Shown: piece by piece, positions 32,171-40,262 of the stretch
Layout: each line of letters begins with the position of its first letter
Numbering within the stretch: the stretch's first letter is position 1
Translations under genes and position numbers: made by a program
The notes under the pieces: model-generated
The model's database searches: none
What the model was told of the DNA's origin: nothing
Seen by the model: the letters and a program-made list of their open reading frames with translations, nothing else
Origin: Vulcanimicrobiota bacterium
Lineage (GTDB): Bacteria; Vulcanimicrobiota; Vulcanimicrobiia; Vulcanimicrobiales; Vulcanimicrobiaceae
Assembly: GCA_027459845.1 (NCBI GenBank)
Contig: DAIDGS010000121.1
Span: 1 to 45,775 of the forward strand
Reading direction: 5' to 3'
Length of the DNA stretch: 45,775 nucleotides

Positions 32171-33351
32171 GCGCACGCACTCCCCAGCACCCGCTCCACC
32201 TCATCGGCGCTCGTCACTCCCGCCGCGACCAGGACGCGCGCCGGTTCGCATACCGGCCGGTAACCGCAGGTGCGAGCGAGGGCAAGCAGACGTTCGCGAT
32301 CGGCCTCGTGGGCGATTGCCCGACGAACCTCCGGTGTGACCGAGAGCATTTCGAAGACGCCAATGCGGCCGAAATACCCCTGCCCGGCGCAGTTCGAACA
32401 CGCGTCCATCGGGGCGCGCTCACCGCGGCGACACTGCGGACAGATGCGTCGCAGCAGGCGCTGCCCGACCACCGCGTTGAGCGCACAACTCACGTGGCTA
32501 CGCGCAAGTCCGAGGTCGCCGAGGCGCGCCAGCGCATCGAGTGCCGAGGCGCTGTGTAACGTCGTCACGACGGTCAATCCGCACAGCGCCGCGCCGAGCG
32601 CGGTCGCGGCGGTCTCCGGATCGCGCATCTCGCCGACCAGCACCGCATTCGGATCGCTGCGCAACAGGCCGCGTAACGCCGCGGCGAATCCAAGTCCGAC
32701 GCGCACGTTGACCTGAACCTGCGCCACGCCGGGCAGCCGAACCTCGACCGGGTCTTCGACGCTGCACACGTGTTCCGCGACCAGGTCGCGCTGCAGCATT
32801 GCGGCGTAGGCAGTCGTCGTCTTACCGCTGCCGGTCGGCCCGCACACCACCACGAAACCGGAGCGGGAGAGGACGGCAGCGCGAAACGCCGCGCCGGTCG
32901 CCTCGTCCATGCCCAACGCGCGGCAATTCGGCACGCCGCGCGTGCGATCGAGCAGCCGCAGCACCAGCTTTTCGCCCTCGATCGTCGGCAGCGACGCCAC
33001 GCGGATATCGACCGCCCCGTGAATCGTCTGGACGGTATGGCTTCCGTCCTGCGGCAGACGCCGATCGGTGATGTCCATGCCGGCCAGCAACTTGATGCGC
33101 GAGAGCACCCGCGCGTACACGTCGGCATCCAGTTGGGCCGTCTCGCGCAGCACGCCGTCGATCCGCTGGCGCACGCACCCGCCGTCGCCGCGCGGCTCCA
33201 GATGGACGTCCGACGCGCGCCGCTCGATGGCGTGTGCGAGAAGGGCATCGGCCGCGCGGACCGCCGGCGCATCGTCGCGCCGCGCCGACGGAAGCTCCCA
33301 GGCGCGCGGCAGCGCCTCCCCTCGAGCGTCGATCTCCTGCGATAGAGCCAT
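32167..33351 (-). CDS. pilB: Type IV pilus assembly ATPase PilB/GspE
   Basis: 394 residues: a short N-terminus in place of the usual MshEN domain, then DVHLEPRGDGGCVRQRIDGVL (N2 domain), Walker A GPTGSGKTTTAYAAML near residue 172, SVEDPVEVRLPG, Walker B LVGEMRDPETA, the His box and a four-cysteine zinc site CPQC ... CSNC near the C-terminus. It powers pilus extension. The missing N-terminal c-di-GMP-binding-type MshEN domain is notable. ATG 33351 (GGAGAGG upstream) is the first gene of the 13-gene operon. Confidence 0.94.
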   Translation of the reverse strand: MALSQEIDARGEALPRAWELPSARRDDAPAVRAADALLAHAIERRASDVHLEPRGDGGCVRQRIDGVLRETAQLDADVYARVLSRIKLLAGMDITDRRLPQDGSHTVQTIHGAVDIRVASLPTIEGEKLVLRLLDRTRGVPNCRALGMDEATGAAFRAAVLSRSGFVVVCGPTGSGKTTTAYAAMLQRDLVAEHVCSVEDPVEVRLPGVAQVQVNVRVGLGFAAALRGLLRSDPNAVLVGEMRDPETAATALGAALCGLTVVTTLHSASALDALARLGDLGLARSHVSCALNAVVGQRLLRRICPQCRRGERAPMDACSNCAGQGYFGRIGVFEMLSVTPEVRRAIAHEADRERLLALARTCGYRPVCEPARVLVAAGVTSADEVERVLGSACA

Positions 33352-33416
33352 ACCCGACCTCTCCACAGCGACCATACTGCGGCGTCAAACCAAGCAAGCC
33401 GACGCCTTGTTGGGAA

Positions 33417-33446
33417 CGTATATCACGAGCGATTCGGGCGCGGCAA
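33417..33446 (-). promoter_or_regulatory. Candidate promoter of the pilus operon
   Basis: On the minus strand TTGCCG (33441-33446) and TATACG (33417-33422) are separated by 18 nt, a 4/6 and 4/6 match to sigma-70 boxes. The predicted transcript start is near 33410, giving a leader of about 60 nt before pilB. It lies in the 232-nt gap between thyX and pilB (33352-33583), which otherwise holds nothing recognisable. A promoter for the operon's own sigma factor could equally be there. Confidence 0.35.
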
Positions 33447-33583
33447 GCCCCCACCGCCGACCGGCGCGAAAGTTGTCCTCGGCGGCACGGGTGCGGGCAC
33501 CACGCCAAGGCCCTCTGCCGAGTGGCACGTGGCGAACGAGCCCGCCGGTGACGCGGCGAGCTACGGGACGATGCGGGCGGCGG

Positions 33584-34423
33584 CTACGACCGCGCCGGTG
33601 CGAGTTCGCCGGCCGGCTCGGCCGGCAACGGTGCGCCCTCGACCTCGCGGCGCATCTGGTACCAGCCGCGGAAGTTGGCGTGGAAGCCAGCATCGCCGGC
33701 GGGGGTGGCGACGTGCTCGAACGGACTCAGGTGACGCTCGCCGCGCAACCGATCGTGCAACTCGAGGTCGCGCGCGATCTCGCGCACGCCGTCGTGCGTG
33801 AGATACGACACCCGCGCGCAGCGGGCCGCCGCGATCTTCTTTTGCGTCGCGAGGTCCAGCTCGCGTTCGTCGGGCTGCACCAACGGCAGGTGCCATGCGC
33901 CGGCCGCGATCGGCTGCGGGCGGCTGGCCGCGATCGCCTCGCGCATCAGCACCGCTACCGCGCGAATCTCGGGCTGCGCGCTCGGCGAAGTGCGCAGCAC
34001 GAAGAAGTTCTCCCACTCGGTTGCGCTCACGATCACGGTGTGCCAAAGAAACGGCTCGAGCACGCGATTGACTTCCTGCTTGTGTACCTTGAGTTGCAGC
34101 AGGCGCTCGGCATGGTCGGCGGCCGCATCGCGCGCGCTCAACCATACGCGCTCGGCGTCGCTCGCATCGCGCGCGTCGAGCACGTCGTCGGCCGACATCC
34201 CCGAGCGATTGCGCCCCCACTCCAACGGCACGACCGGATCTTCGCGCACGCGTGCGATCAACTTTGCCGTCGGGATCGCGCGCGAGCTGGCGCTATTGCG
34301 CGAAAACACGCGATGCGTGTTGAACTCGGCCAGCACGAACCGCGGAAAGGTCGCCTCGAGCGTGAGCAACCGAACGCCGTTCGGGGCGACCGAATCCAAC
34401 AGGACGCGCGCGCGATAGGCCAC
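33584..34423 (-). CDS. thyX: FAD-dependent thymidylate synthase (long ThyX type)
   Basis: 279 residues. The ThyX signature appears as a variant, NTHRVFSRNSASSRAIP (about 34-50), with Thr-His-Arg where RHR is usual and the downstream Ser and Arg kept. FLWHTVIVSATEWENFFVLR and the C-terminal RGWYQMR are also family-typical. ThyX makes dTMP from dUMP with methylene-tetrahydrofolate and FADH2. The GTG start shares one base with the ftsZ stop (TAGTG), so it is coupled to ftsZ. This longer form with THR-VFSRNSASSR is found in some bacteria and phages. Confidence 0.9.
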   Translation of the reverse strand: MAYRARVLLDSVAPNGVRLLTLEATFPRFVLAEFNTHRVFSRNSASSRAIPTAKLIARVREDPVVPLEWGRNRSGMSADDVLDARDASDAERVWLSARDAAADHAERLLQLKVHKQEVNRVLEPFLWHTVIVSATEWENFFVLRTSPSAQPEIRAVAVLMREAIAASRPQPIAAGAWHLPLVQPDERELDLATQKKIAAARCARVSYLTHDGVREIARDLELHDRLRGERHLSPFEHVATPAGDAGFHANFRGWYQMRREVEGAPLPAEPAGELAPARS

Positions 34424-35550
34424 TAGCCGCGGTAGCGCAGGAACGCCGGGACGTCGATGTCGTCCATATTGACCGGAGCGACGGCATCGATCTTGCCCGT
34501 TTCGAAGGCAAAGCCCGAGTGCGTGCGCACGCGCGGCGGCCCGAATCCGGCGGCCAGCACGGTGACCCGCACCTTGCCGGTAAGGCTCGGGTCGACCGAG
34601 GCTCCGAAGATGATCTGCGCATCCGAATCGACCGCGCGACTGATCATCTCGGCGGCTTCGTTCACCTCGTACATGGCCATGTCCGGGCCGCCGGTGATGT
34701 TGAAGATCACGCCGCGCGCGCCTTCGATGGTGGTCTCGAGCAGCGGCGAGGCGATCGCCTTCTGCGCCGCATCGGCGGCGCGATGCTCGCCCGTTCCCTC
34801 GCCGATTCCCATCATCGCCGAGCCGGCGTCGGTCATGATCGTCTTCACGTCGGCAAAGTCGAGATTGATCAGCCCCGGCTGCGTGATCAGATCGCTGATC
34901 CCGGCAATGCCCTGGCGCAGCACGTCGTCGGCATAAGCAAAGGCTTCGTTGAGCGGGGTCTTCTTCTCGATGACTTGCAGGATGCGCTCGTTGGGAATCG
35001 TGATCAGCGTGTCGACCTTGGATTCGAGCTCGGCGATGCCTTCCTCGGCGACGTGCATGCGCTTCTTTCCCTCGAACGCAAAGGGTTTGGTGACCACCGC
35101 GATGGTCAAGGCACCGGCGTCGCGCGCGAGTTCTGCGATGACCGGCGCGGCGCCGGTTCCGGTGCCGCCGCCCATCCCGGCGGTGAGGAATACCAGATCG
35201 GCGCCATCCAGGATCATCGCGAGATCGTCGCGCGTCGCTTCGGCGGCTTCGCGCCCCAGCACCGGGTTTGCACCGGCGCCCAGCCCGCGCGTTTCACTGC
35301 CACCGATGTGCACGGTGTTTTCGGTCAACGCGCCGCGCAGCGCTTGCACGTCGGAGTTGACCGAGAAAAACTCCACCCCGGCCAGTCCGGCCGAGATCAT
35401 GCGGTTGACGGCGTTGCAGCCGCCACCCCCGATGCCGATGACCTTGATGGTCGCCGAGTGATCGGGTTGAACGAAACGTCGAGCGTCGGCCATGGGTCGC
35501 GATACCTCCGTAAAGAGCGCTTCTTGTGGGTAGTCTGCGTCGTCGTTCAT
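34423..35550 (-). CDS. ftsZ: Cell-division GTPase FtsZ
   Basis: 375 residues. The GTP-binding elements are complete: IKVIGIGGGGCNAVNRMI, the tubulin signature GMGGGTGTGAAP near residue 127, and the T7 loop QPGLINLDFADVKTIM. The C-terminal conserved peptide DDIDVPAFLRY for FtsA binding is present. FtsZ polymerises into the division ring. ATG 35550 (GGAG, 17 nt after the ftsA stop) gives an N-terminal extension of about 30 residues; ATG 35493, with GGAGG upstream, is a plausible shorter start. The linker before the tail is short. Confidence 0.97.
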   Translation of the reverse strand: MNDDADYPQEALFTEVSRPMADARRFVQPDHSATIKVIGIGGGGCNAVNRMISAGLAGVEFFSVNSDVQALRGALTENTVHIGGSETRGLGAGANPVLGREAAEATRDDLAMILDGADLVFLTAGMGGGTGTGAAPVIAELARDAGALTIAVVTKPFAFEGKKRMHVAEEGIAELESKVDTLITIPNERILQVIEKKTPLNEAFAYADDVLRQGIAGISDLITQPGLINLDFADVKTIMTDAGSAMMGIGEGTGEHRAADAAQKAIASPLLETTIEGARGVIFNITGGPDMAMYEVNEAAEMISRAVDSDAQIIFGASVDPSLTGKVRVTVLAAGFGPPRVRTHSGFAFETGKIDAVAPVNMDDIDVPAFLRYRG

Positions 35551-35566
35551 GCGGCGACTCCGGTGG

Positions 35567-36787
35567 TCAGTTCCATAAATCCCCCAGCCATGCGCGGATG
35601 CGCGCCAGCAGCGATCCACCGCGCCGGCGTACGCCGTCGCTCTCCTCGCCGGCACCGTTGACGCCGAAGAGCACCAAGCCGATTGCGGTCGCGTACTGCG
35701 GCTGCGCGACCGCCTCGGTCAGGCCTCCGACCGCATTCGGCGCACCCACGCGCACCGGTAAGCCAAACACGTCTTCGGCCAGCGCGCCGATCCCCGGCAG
35801 CAAGCTCCCGCCGCCGGTCAGCACCACCTCGCCGAGCACCAGGTCGCGCGGCACGCTCTCGACGATCTTGGCTTTGGCCATGCGCAGCGTTTCGAGCACG
35901 CGCGGCACCACGATGCTGCGCAGCGTCTCGACCGTCGCCTCCTTGTTGGCCCGGCCATCCAGCGTGCGCACCTCGAAGGCGGTCGTGCCATCCTCGCCGA
36001 CGATCCCCGCGCCGAAACGCTTCTTCACCGACTCCGCCTCGGCCAGCGTCGTCTTCAGCCCGAGCGAGATGTCGTTGGTCAGCACGTTGCCGCCGACCGG
36101 CACGGTCGCGGTGAAGATCGCGCTCCCAAAGGAAAAGACCGCGATGTCCGTCGTTCCGCCGCCGATGTCGAGCATCACGACGCCAACCTGGCGCTCCTCG
36201 GGAAGCAGCGTCGAGGCCGCGCTCGCCAGCGGTTCGAAGACCAGCGCGCAGGCTTCCAAGCCGGCCCGATGCACGCATTTGAGCACGTTGGTGATGAAGG
36301 TGCTGCCGCCGGTGATGAGGTGCGTGTCGACTTCCAGCCGCCCACCCGCCATGCCGACCGGGTCGTCGACTCCCTCTTGACCGTCGACCGTGAAGTATCG
36401 CGGCAGCGCGTGGATGATCTGCCGATCGGACGGAAGATTGATGATCTTGCTCGCATCGACCACGCGCCGCACGTCGGTTGCGCTCACCTCGCGATCCTCG
36501 CCGGCGATTGCGACGACCGCGCGGTTGTTGGTGCTGCGAATGTGCTCGCCCGTGATTCCGACGAAGACGTCGCCGACGTGCATTCCCGCCATGCGTTCGG
36601 CCTTCTCGGTGGCGGCTTCGATCGACTTAATGGTCGCTTCCAGGTCGATGACCACGCCCTTTCGCATGCCCATCGAGGGCGCTTCCCCGACGCCCACGAT
36701 TTCGAGGCCGCTGGGGCCGTCGACGGCGACGACGGCGCAGGTCTTCGTCGTCCCGATGTCGAGCCCGCACAGGGTCTCGTGCTTCAT
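35567..36787 (-). CDS. ftsA: Cell-division protein FtsA
   Basis: 406 residues with the actin fold: LCGLDIGTTKTCAVVAV (phosphate 1), the 1C subdomain around GITGEHIRSTNNRAVVAIAG, VVMLDIGGGTTDIAVF (phosphate 2), EVVLTGGGSLLPGI (adenosine) and a C-terminal amphipathic helix GSLLARIRAWLGDLW for membrane binding. It tethers FtsZ to the inner membrane. ATG 36787; ftsZ follows after 16 nt. The ftsQ gene, usually just upstream, is 2.7 kb away behind two plus-strand genes. Confidence 0.97.
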   Translation of the reverse strand: MKHETLCGLDIGTTKTCAVVAVDGPSGLEIVGVGEAPSMGMRKGVVIDLEATIKSIEAATEKAERMAGMHVGDVFVGITGEHIRSTNNRAVVAIAGEDREVSATDVRRVVDASKIINLPSDRQIIHALPRYFTVDGQEGVDDPVGMAGGRLEVDTHLITGGSTFITNVLKCVHRAGLEACALVFEPLASAASTLLPEERQVGVVMLDIGGGTTDIAVFSFGSAIFTATVPVGGNVLTNDISLGLKTTLAEAESVKKRFGAGIVGEDGTTAFEVRTLDGRANKEATVETLRSIVVPRVLETLRMAKAKIVESVPRDLVLGEVVLTGGGSLLPGIGALAEDVFGLPVRVGAPNAVGGLTEAVAQPQYATAIGLVLFGVNGAGEESDGVRRRGGSLLARIRAWLGDLWN

Positions 36788-36822
36788 GCGTTTGCGTTCC
36801 GATCCTCGCGAAGTGAACCTAC

Positions 36823-36875
36823 GATATATTGGGGAGACGGTCGCCGAACCCTACTAGCGGTAGGGTCGTTCGGCG
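36823..36875. promoter_or_regulatory. Divergent ftsA / chemoreceptor control region with a strong hairpin
   Basis: This lies in the 250-nt gap 36788-37037. An AT-rich island (36823-36830, GATATATT) can serve as a -10 on either strand, but no matching -35 is convincing. Next to it is an inverted repeat, CGCCGAACCCTAC (36842-36854) and GTAGGG-tcg-TTCGGCG (36860-36875), giving a 13-bp stem with a 3-nt bulge and 5-nt loop. It has no U-tract, so it is not an ordinary terminator. It may be an operator or a leader structure. Confidence 0.5.
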
Positions 36876-36999
36876 GCGGATTCGCAGGGGTTGGCGAGGG
36901 CGCGGACAACTCCTTGAGGACAACCTGCGAACATCGTGCGGACTGACTGTGTACCGAGTCTTGGGTTGGTTCCGTATCGATACGTTGCGCAGGCGACCT

Positions 37000-37027
37000 T
37001 AAGCTTTGCCGTTGCGGAGGCCGATGA
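37000..37027 (+). promoter_or_regulatory. Possible sigma-28 (FliA)-like promoter before the chemoreceptor
   Basis: TAAGCTTT (37000-37007) and GCCGATGA (37020-37027), 12 nt apart, match the FliA consensus TAAAGTTT / GCCGATAA at 6/8 and 7/8 positions. Chemoreceptors are classic targets of such promoters. The predicted start of transcription is only about 4 nt before the ATG at 37038, so the message would be nearly leaderless. No flagellar gene is in the window. This could be a chance match. Confidence 0.3.
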
Positions 37028-37037
37028 GAGCTTAGAT

Positions 37038-39119
37038 ATGGAAGGCCGCCATACGACCATCGAGCGTGGGCTTGCGACTGCATCCACGGTCGTCATCATC
37101 GTGATGCTCCTCTTCATCCCGGTATTCTACTGGGCGTTGGGAAGCCTGACCCACCAAGCCGACGTCCTGCACCGCGTGGTCATCCGCGGGCAACTCGCCT
37201 ATGCCAAGGTTGCCTCCGACGCCGACAGCCTGCGCTCGGCGACCCTCGAAGCGGCCACCAATCCCGACGCCTCGGTTGCCGCCGCACGGCTGGCGCAAGC
37301 CAAAACCCTGGTCAAGCAGTTTCCGGACGACGCGCGCAAAATGATCGCGATCTTCTGTCCGATGGGCGCCGCCGGCACGCCCGACTGTAGCAAACGCAAG
37401 GACAACATCGGCAAGCTGGTCGACGCCTTCAATACCAGTTCCAGCGCCTTCGATTTCCAAGCGCTCTCGGCGGTGAGCCTGCTGCAGCAAGGCAAGTCCA
37501 AGGAAGCGCTGGCGCAGATCAACGGCGCCTCGTCGACCGCGTACGAAACGCAGGCCAGCGACGGTCAAGCCGTCTTGGTCGCGCTCAACCAACTAGCCGA
37601 CTCGCGCTTCGCGGCCTTGCTCGGCGCGCGCAACTTCGCGTTCGTGCTGCTGGCCATCGGGTTGATCGTCGCGATCGCGGTCGTCGTCCTCGCGATGACC
37701 TGGTTGCGGCGCACGATGCTGCGCAGCATCGGCCGCTGTGTCGACGTCTTCGAAGCGATGGGGAACGGCGATCTTTCGTCGCGCATCGCCTGGCACGGCC
37801 GCGACCTGCTCGGCCGGTTGGGCTCGGCCGTCGACGAACTCGGCGATCGCCTGGCCGCGATCGTGACCGAAATCCAGAAAGCCGCCACCACCGTCCAGAC
37901 GGCCAGCGAGCAGAGCAGCCAGATCGCCCTCGAGGTCGACGACCGCGTCAAAGAGGAGCTCGGCGCCCTGGGCGAGGCGACCGCGTACTCGAGCGAACTG
38001 GGCAAGGCCGCCGGAACCGTCGCCGACAACGCCGAGGCGGTCGCGCGACGCGTCTCCGACATCTCGAGTGCGGTCGCCGAAATGACCGCCTCGATTCAGG
38101 AAATGGATCAGAACCTGCTCAGCCTGGCGACCGTGGTCGAGCAGGCGGTTGCCAACACGCAAGAGATGTCGGCATCGATCGTTCAAGTTGCCGGCAACGC
38201 CGAGCGCGTTCGCTCGGAATCGAGCGTCACCGACCAACAGGTGCGCGAGGGTCGCAACGAGGTCTTGGCGCTCTCCAAGGGGATGGGCAGCATCAGCGAT
38301 ACCGTGGCCGACGTCGTGACCGAAATGCAGAATCTCGATCATGCCTCGCGCCAGATCGGTGAGATTCTCGGCCTGATCGAAGAGATTGCCGACCAAACCA
38401 ACTTGCTCGCGCTCAATGCCGCCATCGAAGCCGCGCGTGCCGGCGAACACGGTCGCGGCTTCGCAGTCGTCGCCGACGAAGTGCGCAAGTTGGCCGAGAA
38501 CTCGGCGAGTTCCACCAAGCAGATCGGCTCGCTGGTCGCCGACATCCAACGCCGCACCTCGGCCGTGTTGGAACGGACCGCGCGTGCCAACAATCTGGTC
38601 CAAAACAACGCCGAGTCGGCCCGCAACGCCACGCAGATGATCGAAGCGATCAGTACCCGCGTGACCGAGGTGGCACAGTTGGTGACCGAGATCAGCATCG
38701 CGACCACCGAGCAGGCACGCGCCTCCGAAGAGCTCGCCAAGGCCAGCGAACAGATGGGCGCGATGACCCACGAAGCGGCCGCGACGATGCGCGAGCAAGC
38801 CATTACCTCGAATCAGATCCTTGAGAACGTCTCCGAGATCGAGTCTCGCACCGCCCAAGTCGCACGCGCTTCCACCGAGCAGCAGAGCTCGATCGAAGCT
38901 TTGGGCAGCCGCGTGCGGCGCTCGACCGACCTCGGCAGCGCCAACGCCACCGCCATCGCAAGCATGGCGGCCTCGGCCGATCAGGTCCACAGCCAGGCAA
39001 GCGGCTTACGCGAGATGGTCGGTCAGTTCCGGACCGGCGACGCGGCCCTCGGCGGCGACGGGCAAAAATCTCACCCCGAGGCCCTAGAAGACCCCGGGGC
39101 ACTTGCGCTATCATCGTAG
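37038..39119 (+). CDS. Methyl-accepting chemotaxis protein
   Basis: 693 residues: membrane helix 1 (about 16-36), a periplasmic helical domain of about 165 residues with one Cys pair ([12 protein letters not shown]), membrane helix 2 ([20 protein letters not shown]), a HAMP domain (about 220-280) and a long coiled-coil signalling domain. The kinase-control tip [39 protein letters not shown] lies near residues 447-486 and is canonical. There is no CheR-binding tail. The receptor may feed a pilus-type (twitching) or flagellar Che system; no che gene is present. ATG 37038 is chosen over GTG 36936 because it puts helix 1 at the N-terminus. Confidence 0.95.
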   Translation: MEGRHTTIERGLATASTVVIIVMLLFIPVFYWALGSLTHQADVLHRVVIRGQLAYAKVASDADSLRSATLEAATNPDASVAAARLAQAKTLVKQFPDDARKMIAIFCPMGAAGTPDCSKRKDNIGKLVDAFNTSSSAFDFQALSAVSLLQQGKSKEALAQINGASSTAYETQASDGQAVLVALNQLADSRFAALLGARNFAFVLLAIGLIVAIAVVVLAMTWLRRTMLRSIGRCVDVFEAMGNGDLSSRIAWHGRDLLGRLGSAVDELGDRLAAIVTEIQKAATTVQTASEQSSQIALEVDDRVKEELGALGEATAYSSELGKAAGTVADNAEAVARRVSDISSAVAEMTASIQEMDQNLLSLATVVEQAVANTQEMSASIVQVAGNAERVRSESSVTDQQVREGRNEVLALSKGMGSISDTVADVVTEMQNLDHASRQIGEILGLIEEIADQTNLLALNAAIEAARAGEHGRGFAVVADEVRKLAENSASSTKQIGSLVADIQRRTSAVLERTARANNLVQNNAESARNATQMIEAISTRVTEVAQLVTEISIATTEQARASEELAKASEQMGAMTHEAAATMREQAITSNQILENVSEIESRTAQVARASTEQQSSIEALGSRVRRSTDLGSANATAIASMAASADQVHSQASGLREMVGQFRTGDAALGGDGQKSHPEALEDPGALALSS

Positions 39120-39170
39120 GCTGAAAGTACCCCGGTTCCCCGACCCACCCCACGCATTCATGGAGCTATT

Positions 39171-39467
39171 GTGAAGAACGTCATCCCGTTGCTAGTTCTC
39201 TTTGCCGCGACGACGGTTGCCCCGGCGGTCGCTCTCGCCGGCGCGACCATCGACGCCAGCCTGATCCCCGACGGCACGTATACCGTCAAAGTCGAAAAGG
39301 TCGTCGACGCCAAGCACGTCTTGGTCACGATGGACAACGGCGCCGAGACCACGCTCAGCGCGGGACGCCCGACGGTCGACTTCTCCAAGGTCAAACCGAA
39401 CGATCAGATCAAGCTGTCGCTCATCAAGGGCGACGTCATGGTCTACGCCGACCTCACCAGCCACTAA
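39171..39467 (+). CDS. Small exported protein of unknown function (98 aa)
   Basis: A signal peptide (MKNVIPLLVLFAATTVAPAVALAGA) precedes about 75 residues of beta-rich sequence (DGTYTVKVEKVVDAKHVLVTMDNGAETTLSAGRPTVDFSKVKPNDQIKLSLIKGDVMVYADL), which resembles a small OB- or SH3-like barrel. GTG 39171 has GGAG 5 nt upstream. It follows the chemoreceptor by 51 nt and may be co-transcribed. No family is recognised. Confidence 0.8.
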   Translation: MKNVIPLLVLFAATTVAPAVALAGATIDASLIPDGTYTVKVEKVVDAKHVLVTMDNGAETTLSAGRPTVDFSKVKPNDQIKLSLIKGDVMVYADLTSH

Positions 39468-39518
39468 AACGCAGAACAGCGGCGCCGACGCCGCCGCGCA
39501 CGTTGCCCTGAACGCTCC

Positions 39519-40262
39519 CTAGTATGCTATGACGGGCGTTCTTGGTGCGCGCACGTCGAGGGTTCGCAGCGGGCGATGACTGCGCGCCGCCTGCGCCAGG
39601 ATCGGACCGATCAACTCGAGTTTCGTGGCGAACTCGGAATCGCCGCCGAGCAGCACCCGCACGCCGCCCGGTAACGTGGCCACCAATCCCCCGAATCGGT
39701 CGAGCGACAGTGCGCTCGGGTGCAGATCGGCTCGCCGCAGCGCGCGATAATCGGCCGCCAGCCGCCGCACCGTCGCATCGCGCACGAACACGCCCGGGCG
39801 CAGATCGAGTCCTGCCGGGCCGCGTAAGACCGGAAGGTGCGGCGGCGCACCGGCGCCGTCGAGCACCCGTAGGCTTCGGTCGATCACGACCGTCGCGCGG
39901 CCGCTGCGCAGACGCGCGAACGGCGTGCGCTCCTGCACGTCGATGACCACCGTCGCCGGCAGGTAGCGATGCACGTAGGCACGGCGCACGTCGGGAAGCG
40001 CCTCGATGCGACGCGCCATCGCCGCCGTATTCTGCAGCCACACGTTGACCGACGATGCGATCTGCGCGCGCGCCAAGACCTGCGCGCGCTCGATGTCTGG
40101 CGCGCCGCGCACCTCGATCGCGTGCGGATAGAATCCCGGCCAGCAAGCCGCGTAGGCGAGCACTCCCGCACCCAGGGCGACCGCAAGTGCAAACAGGAAC
40201 CAGAACGGGCGTAGGCGGCGAGCCGGATGCGCCTTGCGCCGGCGCGGTGGACGCGATCTCAT
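39519..40262 (-). CDS. ftsQ: Cell-division protein FtsQ/DivIB
   Basis: 247 residues: a basic cytoplasmic start (MRSRPPRRRKAHPARRLRP), one membrane helix (FWFLFALAVALGAGVLAYAA), a POTRA domain (YPHAIEVRGAPDIERAQVL ... LPDVRRAYVHRYLPATVVIDVQERTPFA) and the FtsQ beta domain (LPVLRGPAGLDLRPG ... LGGDSEFATKLELI). It belongs to the divisome FtsQLB complex. ATG 40262 overlaps the HAD stop as ATGA, which ties it to dnaE. Normally ftsA/ftsZ follow; here two opposite-strand genes intervene. Confidence 0.92.
   Translation of the reverse strand: MRSRPPRRRKAHPARRLRPFWFLFALAVALGAGVLAYAACWPGFYPHAIEVRGAPDIERAQVLARAQIASSVNVWLQNTAAMARRIEALPDVRRAYVHRYLPATVVIDVQERTPFARLRSGRATVVIDRSLRVLDGAGAPPHLPVLRGPAGLDLRPGVFVRDATVRRLAADYRALRRADLHPSALSLDRFGGLVATLPGGVRVLLGGDSEFATKLELIGPILAQAARSHRPLRTLDVRAPRTPVIAY

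Noticed and set aside
37593-38990. A 465-codon frame antisense to the chemoreceptor
   Set aside because: Composition is dominated by Gly, Asp, His and Leu from the reverse reading of coiled-coil codons; there is no domain and the plus-strand gene is unambiguous.
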